From: Trachythela sp. YZ-2020
Lineage: Eukaryota > Cnidaria > Anthozoa > Malacalcyonacea > Clavulariidae
Assembly (NCBI GenBank): GCA_016169945.1
Contig: JADLSH010000393.1
Span: forward strand, 11,011,501-11,075,500
DNA length: 64,000 bases
Reading direction: 5' to 3'
The notes beneath the pieces are model-generated. The model was not told the origin of the DNA and made no database searches. It saw only the letters and a list, made by a program, of their open reading frames with translations. Of the stretch, positions 13,401-24,023 are shown piece after piece (the first letter of the stretch is position 1; the number at the start of each line of letters is the position of its first letter). A program made the position numbers and the translations under genes.

Positions 13401-13611
13401 GTTTATTATTGCTTCTAGTTTGTCGTTCATTGTTGTCTGGTAACTTCCCATTAAATTTTGCAGCCAATTTAGAAGGTTTAGTCACTTTCGCGTAATTAGC
13501 ACGTTCCTTATTTTGCTTTGGTTTTCCTTGCGTTACTTGCTGTTTTATTTTTGGTTTTGTAATTCTATTTCCAACTGCATCGTCAGTAACTAGATCACTT
13601 TTAGTTTTCAC
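7368..13611 (-). CDS. CCDC66-like: CCDC66-like coiled-coil protein, multi-exon, incomplete at both ends
   Basis: Twelve minus-strand exons join with consistent phase: 13611-13236, 13145-13057, 12712-12575, 12436-12364, 12255-12182, 12077-11971, 11881-11788, 11360-11199, 10179-10111, 9972-9924, 8723-7969 and 7439-7368 (686 codons in total). Features in order are a basic Lys/Asn-rich start with TKNDLAKLLETL, a RQWVKEL helix, a K/E-rich coiled coil (KAIELQVEDRRRQKMEER onward, 54 residues), a linker AKRRVHVLQEGISKAFE, a long low-complexity S/T/K-rich region and a late helix HQEKILEQLATLRK. This arrangement matches CCDC66, a microtubule-binding protein of centriolar satellites and cilia in vertebrates. 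The first exon has no convincing start codon and the last has no stop. All introns are GT..AG except the one after 9924, which appears to use GC. The match is by recognised motifs, not a database search. Confidence 0.72.
7969..8723 (-). CDS. CCDC66-like: CCDC66-like gene, large low-complexity exon
   Basis: About 251 codons, from acceptor TTTATAG before 8723 to a strong donor (GC|GTAAGT) after 7969. The open frame extends beyond both splice sites into intron, which explains an apparent 273-codon frame. The product is hydrophilic, rich in Ser, Thr, Arg, Lys and Asn, with a basic patch near residues 185-220 (SRLREKRTDNK, SRRKKHG). It looks disordered, with no folded domain visible. Confidence 0.7.
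9351..9678. mobile_element. hAT-type MITE, copy 1
   Basis: Ends are CTGAGGTGGAAAAAGTA and the complementary ACTTTTTCCACCTCTG. Flanking octamers GTCCGTAT (9343-9350) and GTTCGTAT (9679-9686) match at 7 of 8 positions, the 8-bp duplication expected of hAT elements. It lies in an intron of the CCDC66-like gene. A second copy in opposite orientation is at 35842-36178. Confidence 0.8.
9924..10179 (-). CDS. CCDC66-like: CCDC66-like gene, two small exons
   Basis: Exon 10179-10111 (23 codons, EQAKRRVHVLQEGISKAFES) continues the coiled coil. Exon 9972-9924 (LKRDKRKNRMQESTTE) ends in phase 1. Only a GC donor (AAG|GCGAGT) after 9924 joins in frame to the next exon at 8723. The usual GT alternative a few bases on (GA|GTGAAC) would break the frame. 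Confidence 0.6.
10303..10873. mobile_element. Pogo-like TA-flanked element, 571 bp
   Basis: TIRs begin CCGTAATTATTCGAATAAAC and are flanked by TA at both ends (10301-10302 and 10874-10875). Subterminal regions repeat ATAAACGCCGC words several times. Inside is the end of an open frame (10461-10598, plus). The TA target and terminal style point to the Tc1/mariner/pogo group. It sits in an intron of the CCDC66-like gene. Confidence 0.7.
10461..10598 (+). pseudogene. Acidic C-terminal remnant of the element's transposase
   Basis: The frame reads TLNLDEPETNPFDTEEYTSS, continues to SDHEGDSDIEIE, and stops at TGA 10596-10598. A Ser/Asp/Glu-rich tail is common at the C-terminus of pogo/Tigger/CENP-B-type transposases. 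No DDE core is left. The surrounding 571-bp element is therefore an internally deleted copy. Confidence 0.45.
11199..11360 (-). CDS. CCDC66-like: CCDC66-like gene, conserved coiled-coil exon
   Basis: 54 codons, phase 0 at both ends, acceptor TATTTTAG before 11360 and donor GAG|GTTTGA after 11199. The product is a continuous charged helix (RRRQKMEERELRLREE, then EREKLQKQFGEEIIKMK). This is the most diagnostic part for CCDC66, whose conserved region has the same KAI-x-x-QV start and the QRQFEE/QKQFGE-like turn. Confidence 0.75.
11788..13145 (-). CDS. CCDC66-like: CCDC66-like gene, six central exons
   Basis: Exons 13145-13057, 12712-12575, 12436-12364, 12255-12182, 12077-11971 and 11881-11788 join in frame. 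They encode a Pro/Lys/Glu-rich linker, an Asp-rich turn with KHRQWVKEL, a Lys/Glu helix (QQIQEKKEKEKQIKR), a Gln/Asn-rich piece, and HARGRGLMSMLSESETDKQR. Splice sites are all GT..AG. Confidence 0.7.
12846..12937 (-). mobile_element. tRNA-derived SINE, truncated copy
   Basis: Reverse complement of the family body: GCCTAAGTTGCA..., GCTCCTGGCTAGGTCT, a TATATA stretch and the end TTCGAGTATTCCATC. The tRNA-like head is missing. It is an intronic insertion in the CCDC66-like gene. Confidence 0.7.
13236..13611 (-). CDS. CCDC66-like: CCDC66-like gene, most upstream exon found
   Basis: 125 codons between acceptor TTTTAG (before 13611) and donor ATAG|GTAACT (after 13236). The sequence is basic and Asn/Lys-rich with the segment VTKNDLAKLLETLTG, similar to a short helical motif in the N-terminal half of CCDC66. 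The real start codon must be in an exon further right that I could not find. Confidence 0.65.
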
Positions 13612-14460
13612 CTAAAACATAATCATCGTAGGCTTTGAAATAACAAAAAACAACTATATACTACCAGAATACCAGCTGAATATTAGCTACTTAACTTCAG
13701 GGTGGCTATATATTCACTGAATAATAGTGAGTGGTATGATCATTCTTAGCCTTATTGCATATCTTTAGCAAGAATACAATATGGACAAATAGTTTGACAT
13801 ATTAAAGGCAAAGTTGTACTTCTTGCATTCTGAATTGGGCGTGAGAACTAATATTTCTAATAGTTTTATAATAGAAAACGATTTACAAAATAATTGGACT
13901 TCATTCAGCCTTTTTATTGATTGTAAACCGGAGACAATATATCCGTATGGTTAAATCTGTAAGTAAATCACAAAGCTCTCAACAACGAGAATGTCTCAAT
14001 ACAAAAGAATCACGAATAAATGACACCCTTTTTATATACCGTAGATCATGTCAAATGGTTGTATTTGCGTGAGCCTCCATGAAAAACAAGTAAATGTCAA
14101 CATTATAATTTACTGCTGTTCCATTCGTTCAGTTATAAATACACAGAAAACCAGTCATAACGTGCATGTTAAGAGCATTATATATCTGACTACTGTGAGA
14201 TAACGGCGAAATGAGATATCAGAAAGAAACACGGAGCTCAATATATTAACTGGAGTAACATCCCTGGCACTGACATTGAAGTAAATAAGAATTTTAAACA
14301 ATTATAGTCAGACTAGTGTTTTGCTCTTTCTATAAGAAGTATAGCTTAACAAAATAACACGTTATGACTGTGTCTATAACAAGAAAAGCTAAGATGGAAA
14401 TTTAAACACTTTGTTTACCAAAATTTTAAAATTATTCTCAGGCCTCCGTTTTGCGCGCTA
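13612..14460. other. Stretch upstream of the CCDC66-like exons
   Basis: The 5' end and promoter of the CCDC66-like gene are expected in or beyond this stretch. No start exon, CpG-rich block or conserved repeat was recognised. Confidence 0.4.
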
Positions 14461-14470
14461 AATTATTTCT

Positions 14471-14632
14471 GTCGCAACTCTCATGCAACTCTCGTTCTCG
14501 TTTGATCGGGGCATGAGAGTTGAACAAACTCTCATGCAAACTCTCACTTGCCAACTCTCATGCAACTCTCGTTCTCGTTTGACCGGGGCGTGAGAGTTGA
14601 ACAAACTCTCATGCACAAACTCTCACTTGCCT
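14471..14632. repeat. Tandem duplication rich in AACTCTC
   Basis: A unit of about 80 bp containing AACTCTCATGCAACTCTCGT, CGTTTGAYCGGGGC and a complementary GAGAGTTGAACAAACTCTC occurs twice. CATGAGAGTT and AACTCTCATG give local hairpins. Confidence 0.6.
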
Positions 14633-14880
14633 TTCAAGCTGGGAGACCTGGGTTCAATCCTTGGTCGGATATCATCATATCGCTAGCGCAGGTCGATATT
14701 AATTTCGAACCTTATTTTAATACACTAATACTTTAATATTCCTATAGATGTAACTCTTAGTTTAATCTTAATTTTAGTTTAGTTCTGTACATTTTTTTAT
14801 AAAAGTTTGTAAATTTTATATCCATTGTAACTCAGCTGTAGCTGCAAGTTTGGATTTAATAAACACATCTATCTATCTCA
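14615..14880 (+). mobile_element. tRNA-derived SINE with (ATCT)n tail
   Basis: The 5' part contains TTGCCTTTCAAGC and GGGTTCAATCC, resembling an anticodon arm and a polymerase III B box. It ends with AATAAACACATCTATCTATCT, a tetranucleotide tail like that of the LINE on the minus strand at 24236. It shows no coding capacity. The A box is not clear, so the exact 5' end is uncertain. Confidence 0.5.
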
Positions 14881-15094
14881 TACAATTTAGCATCTCCGCC
14901 AGGAGAAGACCATTTTCCACCACATAAATTCAAGCCTTCTTCTACAAATTGTTATAGAGAATCAAATGAGGCAGTCCAGATCATCTTGCCTTTGCTGTTA
15001 ACAGATAGGCTGTGCAGTAGGCTTTGTTCTCGATTCATATCTTATAGCTGTGAGTAGTTAGCTAATTAGCTAAATAATTGTAATTATTTTTTTG

Positions 15095-15190
15095 CGGTCC
15101 GGTATCCAGTTAAATCGTGCGTTTTTATTGGCTAACGAGCGGTCCGGTATCCTGCTATCCGGACCGGATACCGGACCGTTGCGTGAGCAA
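15095..15190. repeat. GGTCCGGTATCC inverted/tandem motif cluster
   Basis: CGGTCCGGTATCC occurs twice directly and once inverted (GGATACCGGACCG). The word GGTCCGGATAG also opens the fold-back at 15442-15588, so the two may be parts of one element. Confidence 0.45.
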
Positions 15191-15441
15191 AACAAAACAA
15201 AACAAAACAAAATTTGCAAATTTCGCAAATATTCAAGGTTTTAAATGCTATTTTTGAAAAAAAATATTTATGATTGTTTTATAAACTTAACACCGAAATG
15301 TACAGTGAAGACGATAGTCGCAGTGAAAGTGGAATACCGTCATTTGTAAATAATAAAATTATTTTGCTGAATTTGTTAAATTTCTTGCAGTTTCATAGTA
15401 CAAATTTGATTCCTAAGACGGTTAGACCGCTAAAAATAAAA

Positions 15442-15588
15442 ATGTTATTTAATGGCTTAGCTCGGTCCGGATAGGGGAATACTGTGCCCTCAGTCGTGAA
15501 AACGGTCCGAAGCTTTCGGCCGAGGGCCGTTTTCACGACTGAGGGCACAGTATTCCCCTATCCGGACCTCGCAGCCATTAAATAACAT
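15442..15588. repeat. Near-perfect fold-back hairpin, arms about 62 bp
   Basis: 15442-15505 pairs with 15527-15588. The inner 45 bp are almost identical (TCCGGATAGGGGAATACTGT onward) and there are a few mismatches near the outer end. The loop is about 21 nt (TCCGAAGCTTTCGGCCGAGG, itself with a short AAGCTT hairpin). Confidence 0.8.
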
Positions 15589-16179
15589 ATATATGTTTGA
15601 TAATGAAATTACAAACATGAAAGTCATATACCTTTTTGACATTCTAGAGAAATGTTGGCTCGACATACGACAGACGAATATGCTTCATGTTTTGTCTGAG
15701 TGCAACCTTTCTAAACCTTTTTACAGCTGTAACGGGTTACTTTCATGCCATACTTGTGTATAAGGAAAGAATTCTATAATTATTAATCCTGACTTTGTAA
15801 CTGCAACATATCAGCCCAGGCCTTTTCAGCAGATCTTGCACATGGCGGATCCATGTGTAATATGTGTCTTTATTATATGACTATGACGTAATTCTTCCAT
15901 ATAATGGCACGAGAACAGAACAAATCCAGACCGTATTGCATGGTAAAATCCGTATTTCTCCTCTTCTATACCAGTTAAACCGATTTAAACAGAACAAAAA
16001 TACGGATTTTTGTCATAAAATACGGATTTTTGTCATACGATTTTTGTCAAAAATACGGATTTTTCTCGCATTTTCCCTCGCCCGCGGCGGGCTCGGAAAA
16101 ATACTTGAGAAACTCGTAAAATACCTGGCCGTATTATATGCCAAACCATTCAATAAGATATAAATATCTATATCTAATG

Positions 16180-16560
16180 GATTGGGAACTAAGTCTTTGA
16201 ACTCATTGATAGGTACATTAAAAATAATTAGTGATAAAACGGAGGCCTGGGGAACCCCATGAGCCAGTTGTTATAAAACTCTTAACTACTTTTTAACTTC
16301 CTGTTTGGTAGTTCGCACTAAACTGTAGTTAATGCTAATTACTTCTTATTCAATTGGCTCCAGACGGACAGAGTTTGATGTAAATAACATGATACTTTTA
16401 CTCCTAGTCCATTAATATGCTGACTCTTGCCATCTAAGAAACTTTGCACCCATGTATTACTGAAAACTCGGATTGTAGATTACATTTAGCTACCATCTGT
16501 AAAAGAATACCACAATCTAGCATGAAAGCCTTCAAAAATCCAGAAAGAGTGTTCGACAAC
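16180..16560 (-). pseudogene. Degenerate LINE reverse-transcriptase fragment
   Basis: Read on the minus strand, the stretch gives a decayed palm motif (TLSGFLKAFMLDCGILLQ, like DLSKAFD..D), then a damaged thumb-side segment, then HGVPQASVLSLIIFNVPINEF (like GVPQGSVLGPLLF..YIND). Several stops and gaps are present. It is an old copy, distinct from the better one at 17228-18070. Confidence 0.6.
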
Positions 16561-17227
16561 CATTTGAGCAATGTTCAAGTTATCAGTCACATTGCATGGT
16601 GTGCAGAATCATGTAGTTAAAAGTGAAAGCACTGTTGAAAGGCAGCTGATATTTTGGCAAACAGCTGATGTATGTGGATATCTATCAGAATATCACTCAG
16701 GGGATAAATCATGGGCAGTGGACTGACCAAGCGTGCTTGTATAATTTGGGGGTATTTGCACCGTTCAACACTGGTGCACAAAGATATATTATGAACAACT
16801 GGGCCAATTCTTGCTAACAAGGTTGTCAAAACAGCAGTCGCTAATCCTATACACTCAGGTTGTTTTAATCTCAGTTACTGCAAAGATAGAAGAACTTTAT
16901 TTATACACGCTAACCCTGTCAACCGAAGCTGATTTCCACAGGGGGCGTGTTAAAGAGAATTACATAAGAATTTTAAGTTATTTACAAAATAAGGAGTATA
17001 TCAATATAGAATGTCATCAATAGTGTCACTAATATAATATTTAATAGTGCAGAACAGGAATAATTTACAAGTAATCTATTTACAAAGTTATAATAATGTT
17101 GTTTTACGATTGAAAAGTGTGAGTAGCAATTTTCCTTTGAAAACTCGAAAGGGATTCACTCTCTCTAAACTCGTTTGGAAGAGAGTTCCAGAGATGAGCA
17201 CCGTCATACATAAAACTATTTTTCATA

Positions 17228-18070
17228 TTATTTGTGCACGGTTGTCACTTGACTTTTATAAGTAAATAGGTCAGTGAGTGACTCAGGACCCATTTTATTT
17301 AAGATTTTATACATCATTTTTGCTTTTGCCTTTTTTCTTATCATCTTCAGTGGCTCCCAGTCCAAGGCATGTAAAGCTACAGAATGATCTACATCGTTGC
17401 TCATGTTCATGATGATTCGAGCAGCTCTATTTTGTAGCTTTTGGAGTCGCTTTGATTGTGTTTCGCCAAACACATCCCATACTTCACAACAATAATCGAA
17501 GTGTGGGCGAACAATAGCGTTATATATACAAATAAGTGTACCTTTATCAACAAAAGGTTTGACACGACGGAGAGCAGCAATTCCTGCTGTTATTTTTTTG
17601 CAAATATTTTCAGTATTATTTTTCCAAGATAAATGCTGGTCAATAGTTACTCCAAGAGTTTTGCATTCATAAACTTGTTTAATCTGTTTATTTTCAATGA
17701 AAATATTTGGGGGAGCATTTGCAGTACATTTTATCTTTGGTTTTGAGCCAATCAACATAAACTCTGTTTTTGCTACATTTAAGCTAAGTTTATTAGCCAT
17801 TAACCATTTCCTAAGGTTTTCTAAATCCGAATTTACTACAGTTTCAATATCGGTTATCGAGTCTCCAGAAGCAGTAAGATTTGTGTCATCAGCAAATAAC
17901 CTAGGTTTAATATTATTAAGACACTGAGGTAAGTCATTGATATAGAGTAAGAATAATAGTGGTCCTAAGATAGAACCTTGAGGTACTCCACATCTAATCA
18001 AACGTTCTGATGAGACAAATCCATTAATTTGACACTTCTGTGTTCGATTTGTTAGATAAGATTTTAGCAA
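17228..18070 (-). pseudogene. LINE reverse transcriptase, C-terminal half
   Basis: An open frame of 280 codons begins at the fingers/palm boundary. It shows GVPQGSILGPLLFLLYINDL (near residue 28), FADDTNL (catalytic motif C, near residue 60), LSLNVAKTEFMLIG, a GVTIDQHLSW segment and the usual C-terminal VRPHFDYCCEVWD and RAARIIMN motifs. This is the RT and following region of a non-LTR retrotransposon of the CR1/Jockey-like group. The endonuclease and the first half of RT are absent, so it is 5'-truncated. The frame has no stops, so the insertion is fairly young. Confidence 0.85.
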
Positions 18071-18109
18071 AGGTACATTGTTGAATAGGAGAAATCAAAG
18101 AAAGTCATT

Positions 18110-18232
18110 ATCATCAAAACATACATCTTAGTTGAACAGCTTTGAAGAAATGTTATTTGGTCATTAATGTGGATCAATCTGCTAAAAAGGATTGGGCCTA
18201 GAATGCTGCCTTGTGGAACACCACTCTTCCAA
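18110..18232 (-). pseudogene. Another LINE RT fragment
   Basis: On the minus strand the sequence gives SGVPQGSILGPILF and HINDQITFLQS. This is the same RT motif as in the neighbouring element but from a different lineage. It is only about 40 codons long. Confidence 0.6.
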
Positions 18233-18715
18233 TGTCAGTTCACATAGTTTTTGATGTAGGGCTTAATACACTAATAGTCAGAGCAACCTATTGGGGGGAG
18301 GTAGTTGCACATGTAATTCATTCATGTTTGTTAGAATCTGATCACAATATAATCCTTCATCTTGTTGGCACCTTTACCAATTTATGTTTACAAGTTGAAA
18401 TGCTTACATACAATACCAGTTACAAGATAATCCTGCATTTCTTTCTCATCATACATTTTGGCAAGAGGGATGATATCACCAAGGTCTTGCAATCATGGCA
18501 TATTAAGCATTAACCAATGTAACTTATTTTATATCATTTTTCAAGGTTATTTATGAAAACCCTGCCTTAGAATGGGGTTTGTATAGAATCATGATACACA
18601 TAATAACTGTTTACAATTATAGTATATAGAATTAATTAGCTACAATTTACAAACATAATTTATAAAGAACTTAATAGAAGAATATAGAAACTAGAGGGAA
18701 CTCAGAGAGTACATA

Positions 18716-18988
18716 CCTCTGCCAGCAAATTAAGTCAAGTATTCATGCATAAATTATACATGCACTGATTATGCATTCAGTTCTTTTCAGCTGGGGGAAA
18801 CATTTGTAAATTTTTCACCAACTTTCATCCAAGTTGAACCAAATTTGCCTTTGGCCTATGGCCATTACCTCCACAAATTTTCATATTCATTTGAAATGTT
18901 TGATATCTTTTGAGTTATCACGCTCACTGCTCACAGACAGACAGACACTCAAACAAACCCAGGTGAAAACATTACCTCCTGGCAGAGG
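18716..18988. mobile_element. TA-flanked MITE (CCTCTGCCAG family)
   Basis: The ends CCTCTGCCAGC and CTGGCAGAGG are complementary and flanked by TA (18714-18715 and 18989-18990). The minus-strand interior (GTCTGTCTGTCTGTGAGCAG, a stretch about ACTCAAAAG, a GGCCAAAGGC region) resembles a dispersed family common in marine invertebrate genomes. No coding capacity. A further decayed copy surrounds the hAT element at 61295-61678. Confidence 0.65.
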
Positions 18989-19135
18989 TAATTATTACCA
19001 CTTTACTTGTGATATGGCAACACATTTGTAACAAGATGTACTGTATGATAACAAGTTGATCAATAAATTTAATAAAATACCTTTCCTCTGTCATGTAACT
19101 GACTTCTATATCCTACAATGGAAATTAAATAGAAC

Positions 19136-19273
19136 AACATATAGAACAAATGGAGGGTTGCTTCGCGTGTGCCTAAAAGATATAAACAAAGTCTCGACGT
19201 TTCGAGCTAAAGCCCGTCGAGATTTTGTTTACATCTTTTAGGCACACGCAAAGCAACCCTCAATTTGTTGTGT
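19136..19273. repeat. Fold-back hairpin, arms about 60 bp
   Basis: 19136-19199 and 19215-19273 are reverse complements with few mismatches (GTGTGCCTAAAAGAT and its partner). The loop is about 15 nt. No coding content. Confidence 0.8.
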
Positions 19274-20279
19274 ATAAATATAGCTTTATTTGACTCTCTT
19301 TAATGTGATACAATCCTATTTGTCAAAGCACGGGTCAAAGCAAACCTCTTAGATATAACTGATTTTAAAATACAGTTAATACTTTACATGTTTGCAATCA
19401 GCATAAAATGTTTTTAGCAACATGTAACAGACTTTAATTAAACCCTCTGTTCAAGGTAAATGTAACCAAGAATAAATCACATCAAGATTACCACATTATA
19501 ATTCAATGAAACATACATATCGCTTTCTTACCAACAACTTGTAAGGTCAATTGATTTTTGTTGGATTCCATTGTATTAAATAATTAAAGAACATCCGATC
19601 AACTGACACAACACTCAAACCAATATATTTTAGTGCATAGCGTATAAAATGGTGAAAACATGACCACAAAAAATGATACAATATGGTTTCGCACACTTTA
19701 TACACATACAGTTTCCCAATATTGTAAGGCACGAGACAGCAGGAGGGCACTTTTATATTAAATATAGTTGTTCAACCATGACTTCAATATTGACTAAATT
19801 TATTTTTACTTTCCGACGCATGCACTTACGCAACAAAGAAAACACTTACCATCGGAAAAGACGATGTTAAATTTTCCGTTTACACTTTCAGTAACGTTTA
19901 ACCTAAAATAAATTTAACATAGAAACATAAATGAAACTTCAAATTATTGACAAAATGCGTGCTATATTTTGCAGTGTGTCTGTATAAAATTTGCGTCATA
20001 TTGACATATCATGAGTGAAAACTTCAATTTTACTTTTATATATAATAAACGTGGTACAACTCACATGTTTTAATGTGTATTGCATCCATCCATGAATGGT
20101 GAAATTAAATCTTTTATAAAATTAGCCTTGTATATTCTTGGTATTGTAAATTTCTCCACTGACTGAACGGTTTCCAAGGAAAATAAACAAAGATGGCGTA
20201 CTTTGTAATCGATACTTCATGTAGTCACTGATCTGGTACTATATTTTCAGATCAGTGCAGTAGTACGCATGACTATCAA
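19274..20279. other. Stretch with nothing recognised
   Basis: AT-rich sequence with short frames only. No repeat or gene family recognised. Confidence 0.45.
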
Positions 20280-21070
20280 CTAAAACCCGAAACGGCAAAA
20301 CGAAACGGCAAAACGAAACGACCGAAACGAAACGACCGAAACGAAAATAATTACAAAAAAATAACAAAAATCTCAAAGTGAACAATTGTGCTATTTTATA
20401 AACTAAAAATTATGCTCATTAATTACATTGTATTTATGGGTGGCTTCTATACCTCATTGCGCTCTTTATGCATACTGTAAAACAATAGGTTATTTACATG
20501 AATAGATAAGATTTAATTCCTTGAAATATGTACCATTTCCTCGAGCAATTCGGTCTCCATATTTGGCGTCAAAATCACTGGTCAAACTTTAGGCAGCCCA
20601 CTAAATGTTTGAATTTACATTAAAACTCGATTAATTTAAAATTAGAAAAGAAAGCCACAAAAATCACAAATTAAAAATTATTAAAAATCACCCGATTCAG
20701 CGATATCAGCGCACTGACGTATAGTATAAATTACCTATGATGGCCAGTTTAGGCGCCAAATTCAGCGATTCCATTTTCTTCCACATTCAAGTCAAACTGA
20801 CTGTTTTCGGCAGCGTCTTATTTATATATATTGTTGTCCGTTTCCATTGGGTATTGAACGATGATGAAAACGACACACATAGTCTACAATTCTCTTTTCA
20901 TGTGTTAAATTTCCTCTTTCGGGATAATTTTCTCCGTAAATTTGCGATTTTTGTTATTTTTTAAAAATTATTTTCGTTTTGGTCGTTTCGTTTTGGTTGT
21001 TAATTCGGTCGTTTCGTTTTGGTCGTTTCGTTTCGTTCCGGTCGTTTCGTTTTGCCGTTTCGGGTTTTAG
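20280..21070. mobile_element. Long-TIR element with GAAACGACC arrays
   Basis: The terminal sequence CTAAAACCCGAAACGGCAAA is present at both ends in opposite orientation. Inside each end are runs of AAACGAAACGACC-type repeats, so the TIRs pair over about 100 bp with length differences, and both arms reach an A-rich AAAATAATT boundary. The 550-bp interior has no clear coding region. I could not find a target duplication. Confidence 0.7.
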
Positions 21071-22661
21071 TACATGCCCCTACCTCCTCCACAGGCGCTT
21101 TATTAATTGGAGCGGGCTTGGAAAATTAGGGAAGGGACGCACGGGCGGCATAAAAAATGCGGGTAAGGCGAAGGGAAGCGCCTGCTGACTAATGTTCTCA
21201 AGATGGCAGAAGCTATTCACCACTTATTTGACTATAATCGTCCGGAGAAAGAGTTTGTTAATGATTCTTATGAACGTAGATAGGCTCTTACAAATGCACA
21301 TATATACTTTTAGATTTGTTATACATATTTGTTATTATTTTGCATATAATTTTCCTTTCAAGTTATACATATTCGTAGTCAAATACATACTCATACTACA
21401 TACTGAATGACACATTAATGATGTCGACATCACTATCACTGAAGTCAATTGAACCCTTCGCATTTTGAGTGCATTTTTCGGTGTTGTCGCCCATCGAGAC
21501 TGAGGACAAAAACACTTTGATTCAACGTTTCATATTTCAATTAATATGGATCATATTTCAGCAATAACTTTTAAAATATACCCATCTAAGATGGAAAACA
21601 CGAAAATATATCGTTTTACGCTGTGATGGGCAATATTCCAGGCAGATTTTTTTGGATTCCCGATTGTCGACATTTATGCCTGATTTTCGACCATTAATTG
21701 GCAGGCCCTTCGTCCACTCTTTCCCATGAAGCAAAATATCACCCGCCCGCGGGAAAAAGGGCCTGAGGAGGAGGTAGTACATGCCCGGAAATTCATGTAA
21801 ACAAATTCCCTTCCCACACAAGCTATAAACGCAAGTGCAAATTTAAAGAATTTCATTTTAAAAGTTTTGGTTCAGAGAACGGGCTGTCAAACACTCAAGT
21901 AAATTTTGAAAGAAATTCCGCTGTAAGTTTCCTATTTTTTCTAACTTAGAACTTATAAGGATTTAGCGTATCAGTTTATAATATGGGTAAGATCTGTTGA
22001 TAATTAATACATAATTGTGTACTGTTGGCTTTTGCTGTTCCAGTGTGAAAATACAAATAACTTTACTCTATAACTCTAAGTTTTGATGACATTGTGGTTA
22101 CTTCTCAAACCTATAACTTCAAAACGACTATACATTTTCCACACCTCAATATATTTTATACAGTAAACCTTAAATTTTCTGACAGCTATGATGACATATT
22201 TGAGAGACATGCATCAAATCATGACTATTGTATAAATATATTAAATTGGTTAATAGGCCAACACTGGTTTGTCAGTGTTAACCCATTAACCAACAAATCA
22301 TACCAAAGCAACTATAGTCATCAAATGGATCGATACTCTTGCCTATTTATGGTTTAACTAAAACTGTCTTCCTGAGTCTCTTGTTCACCTATAAAGTGGC
22401 AGTGCACCTCTTTATTATTTTCCATTTTAATATGTATAAATATAATCCAGGTGAAACAATTAATATATGAAATTGCTGTCAGGACTTGGTTATATATTTT
22501 CAACACCTGAATTTTGCATTTCTAACACATCATTATTTATTTTTTTGACTAAGGCACATAATTTTCTGCTTTGTGAAGCAGAAGTAAGGCAGTCATTCTG
22601 TATTTGATTATGTAATGTTAGACCTTGTTCTTATTGGTGAGTCCCATGCAAACTAACCTAG
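21071..22661. other. Mixed intergenic stretch
   Basis: Two G/C-rich patches (21071-21190 and 21700-21800, minus) both begin with a CATGCCC/CTACCTCCTCC/CAGGC word series in opposite orientation and may be diverged copies of one repeat. No gene was recognised. Confidence 0.4.
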
Positions 22662-23206
22662 CAGACCTGCAAGTTGTTGTGAATAAAATGAGGAAGATTC
22701 GCAATTATATTAGTGATTCTGTGCAGCAGGGTCTAAGGGATGCTGTGAACCTACTTGTGGCATCCAGCCATAGTGATTTATAATACTAATATGCAAGAAC
22801 CTTTTAAGGCCTTTCTTTAGCTGAGAATGAGCTTCATTTAAGACACTCTGTGCCCACTATCTTGAAACCAGATCTACATTTAGAGCCCTCTGCTCATCTG
22901 TGCAATGCGTGTCAACCTCAAATCAACCCACATGTCAATAAGATGGCTATTAAGCAACATGCACAGATATAATTTGTTCACATCAATTATTACTTAAGTG
23001 CTTGAAGTGTCTCTGTCAGCTAGCTGTCCTTTTAAAGAACAACAAAATGCGTTAAACAGACATAAGACATTACTATAGAGAGAGGTAAAACAAAGGAATG
23101 CAAAATATTTCTTCAAATCGTGGTCATGCGGGAGGGGGATGAACAATGTCTCCAAAATGTGGGAGTCTCCCGCCAAATGTAGGAGGAGGTTGGACTAGCA
23201 GGTCTG
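22662..23206. mobile_element. TIR element with CAGACCTGC ends
   Basis: The left end is CAGACCTGCAAG and the right end is CTAGCAGGTCTG. The hexamer ACCTAG lies directly outside both ends (22656-22661 and 23207-23212). The right interior (CGGGAGGGGGATG, GGGAGTCTCCCGCC) resembles a known hAT-like dispersed family. A short open stretch at 22669-22785 (VNKMRKIRNYISDSVQQGL) is unrecognised. Confidence 0.55.
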
Positions 23207-23747
23207 ACCTAGCTATCTTACAGGTATTTTTCCAAGCTAGGGTAATCACCTCATGCACCTCAACAAAGCAGGTATAGTGTATATTAAAAAGGTTATGGAG
23301 GGTTTATAGAGTTTATGATTAGGGTTTGGGTGTAAGGTTCGGCTTATTATCAGACATGTTGTAGTTATATATAGCTGCCGTGATCATTAAACCTGGAAAG
23401 ACCTTGCATGAGTGCTCCAGACATTTTGAAAACTTTTACCATGGATGCCAGAGGTTTTTCCACCTTCACAAAAGAAAAACATGAAAAGCTGAATATCATC
23501 TGGCACCAGTGTATCCAAATAACCAACCTACCAGGAATAATGAGGCTTCCAAGTTCACCCATAATGCTACAGTTACATAATAAATCAAGAAGGTAGAAAA
23601 TAACAGTCAAGTTTTTAAAGCAATCATTTGAGACTGCAACCTCACTACAACTGACACTAGTTTTGAAAGTCTGAAAAGGATATATGTCCACCCCAAAAGG
23701 GCCATATAATCTCTAGAAGGTTTTCTTTTTAATCCTTAAGGTTATTA

Positions 23748-24022
23748 CCAAAACTGCAGATGCTCCTCTCACTCGAAAAAACATGTCATGTTTTCATGTC
23801 AAAACATTCAGGAATGCACTACATTCCTAAACATTGTGAAATTGACATTTTGAGAATATAGACATATGATTTGTCCGCGGGTAATTGCGTTGATATTAGC
23901 TAATAATAGTTTGACATTTTTACAGTAAAAGGCATAGGAATGTAGTTGCATTCCTGAATGTTTTGACGGACACGAAAACATGATACGTTTTTTCGCACGA
24001 GAAGATCCGTCTGCGGTTTTGG
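23748..24022. mobile_element. TA-flanked MITE with about 100-bp imperfect TIRs
   Basis: The ends CCAAAACTGCAGA and TCTGCGGTTTTGG are flanked by TA. The arms 23748-23850 and 23918-24022 are roughly 80 percent complementary by eye, including GGAATGCACTACATTCC-like words. No complete coding region. Confidence 0.65.
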
Positions 24023-24023
24023 T

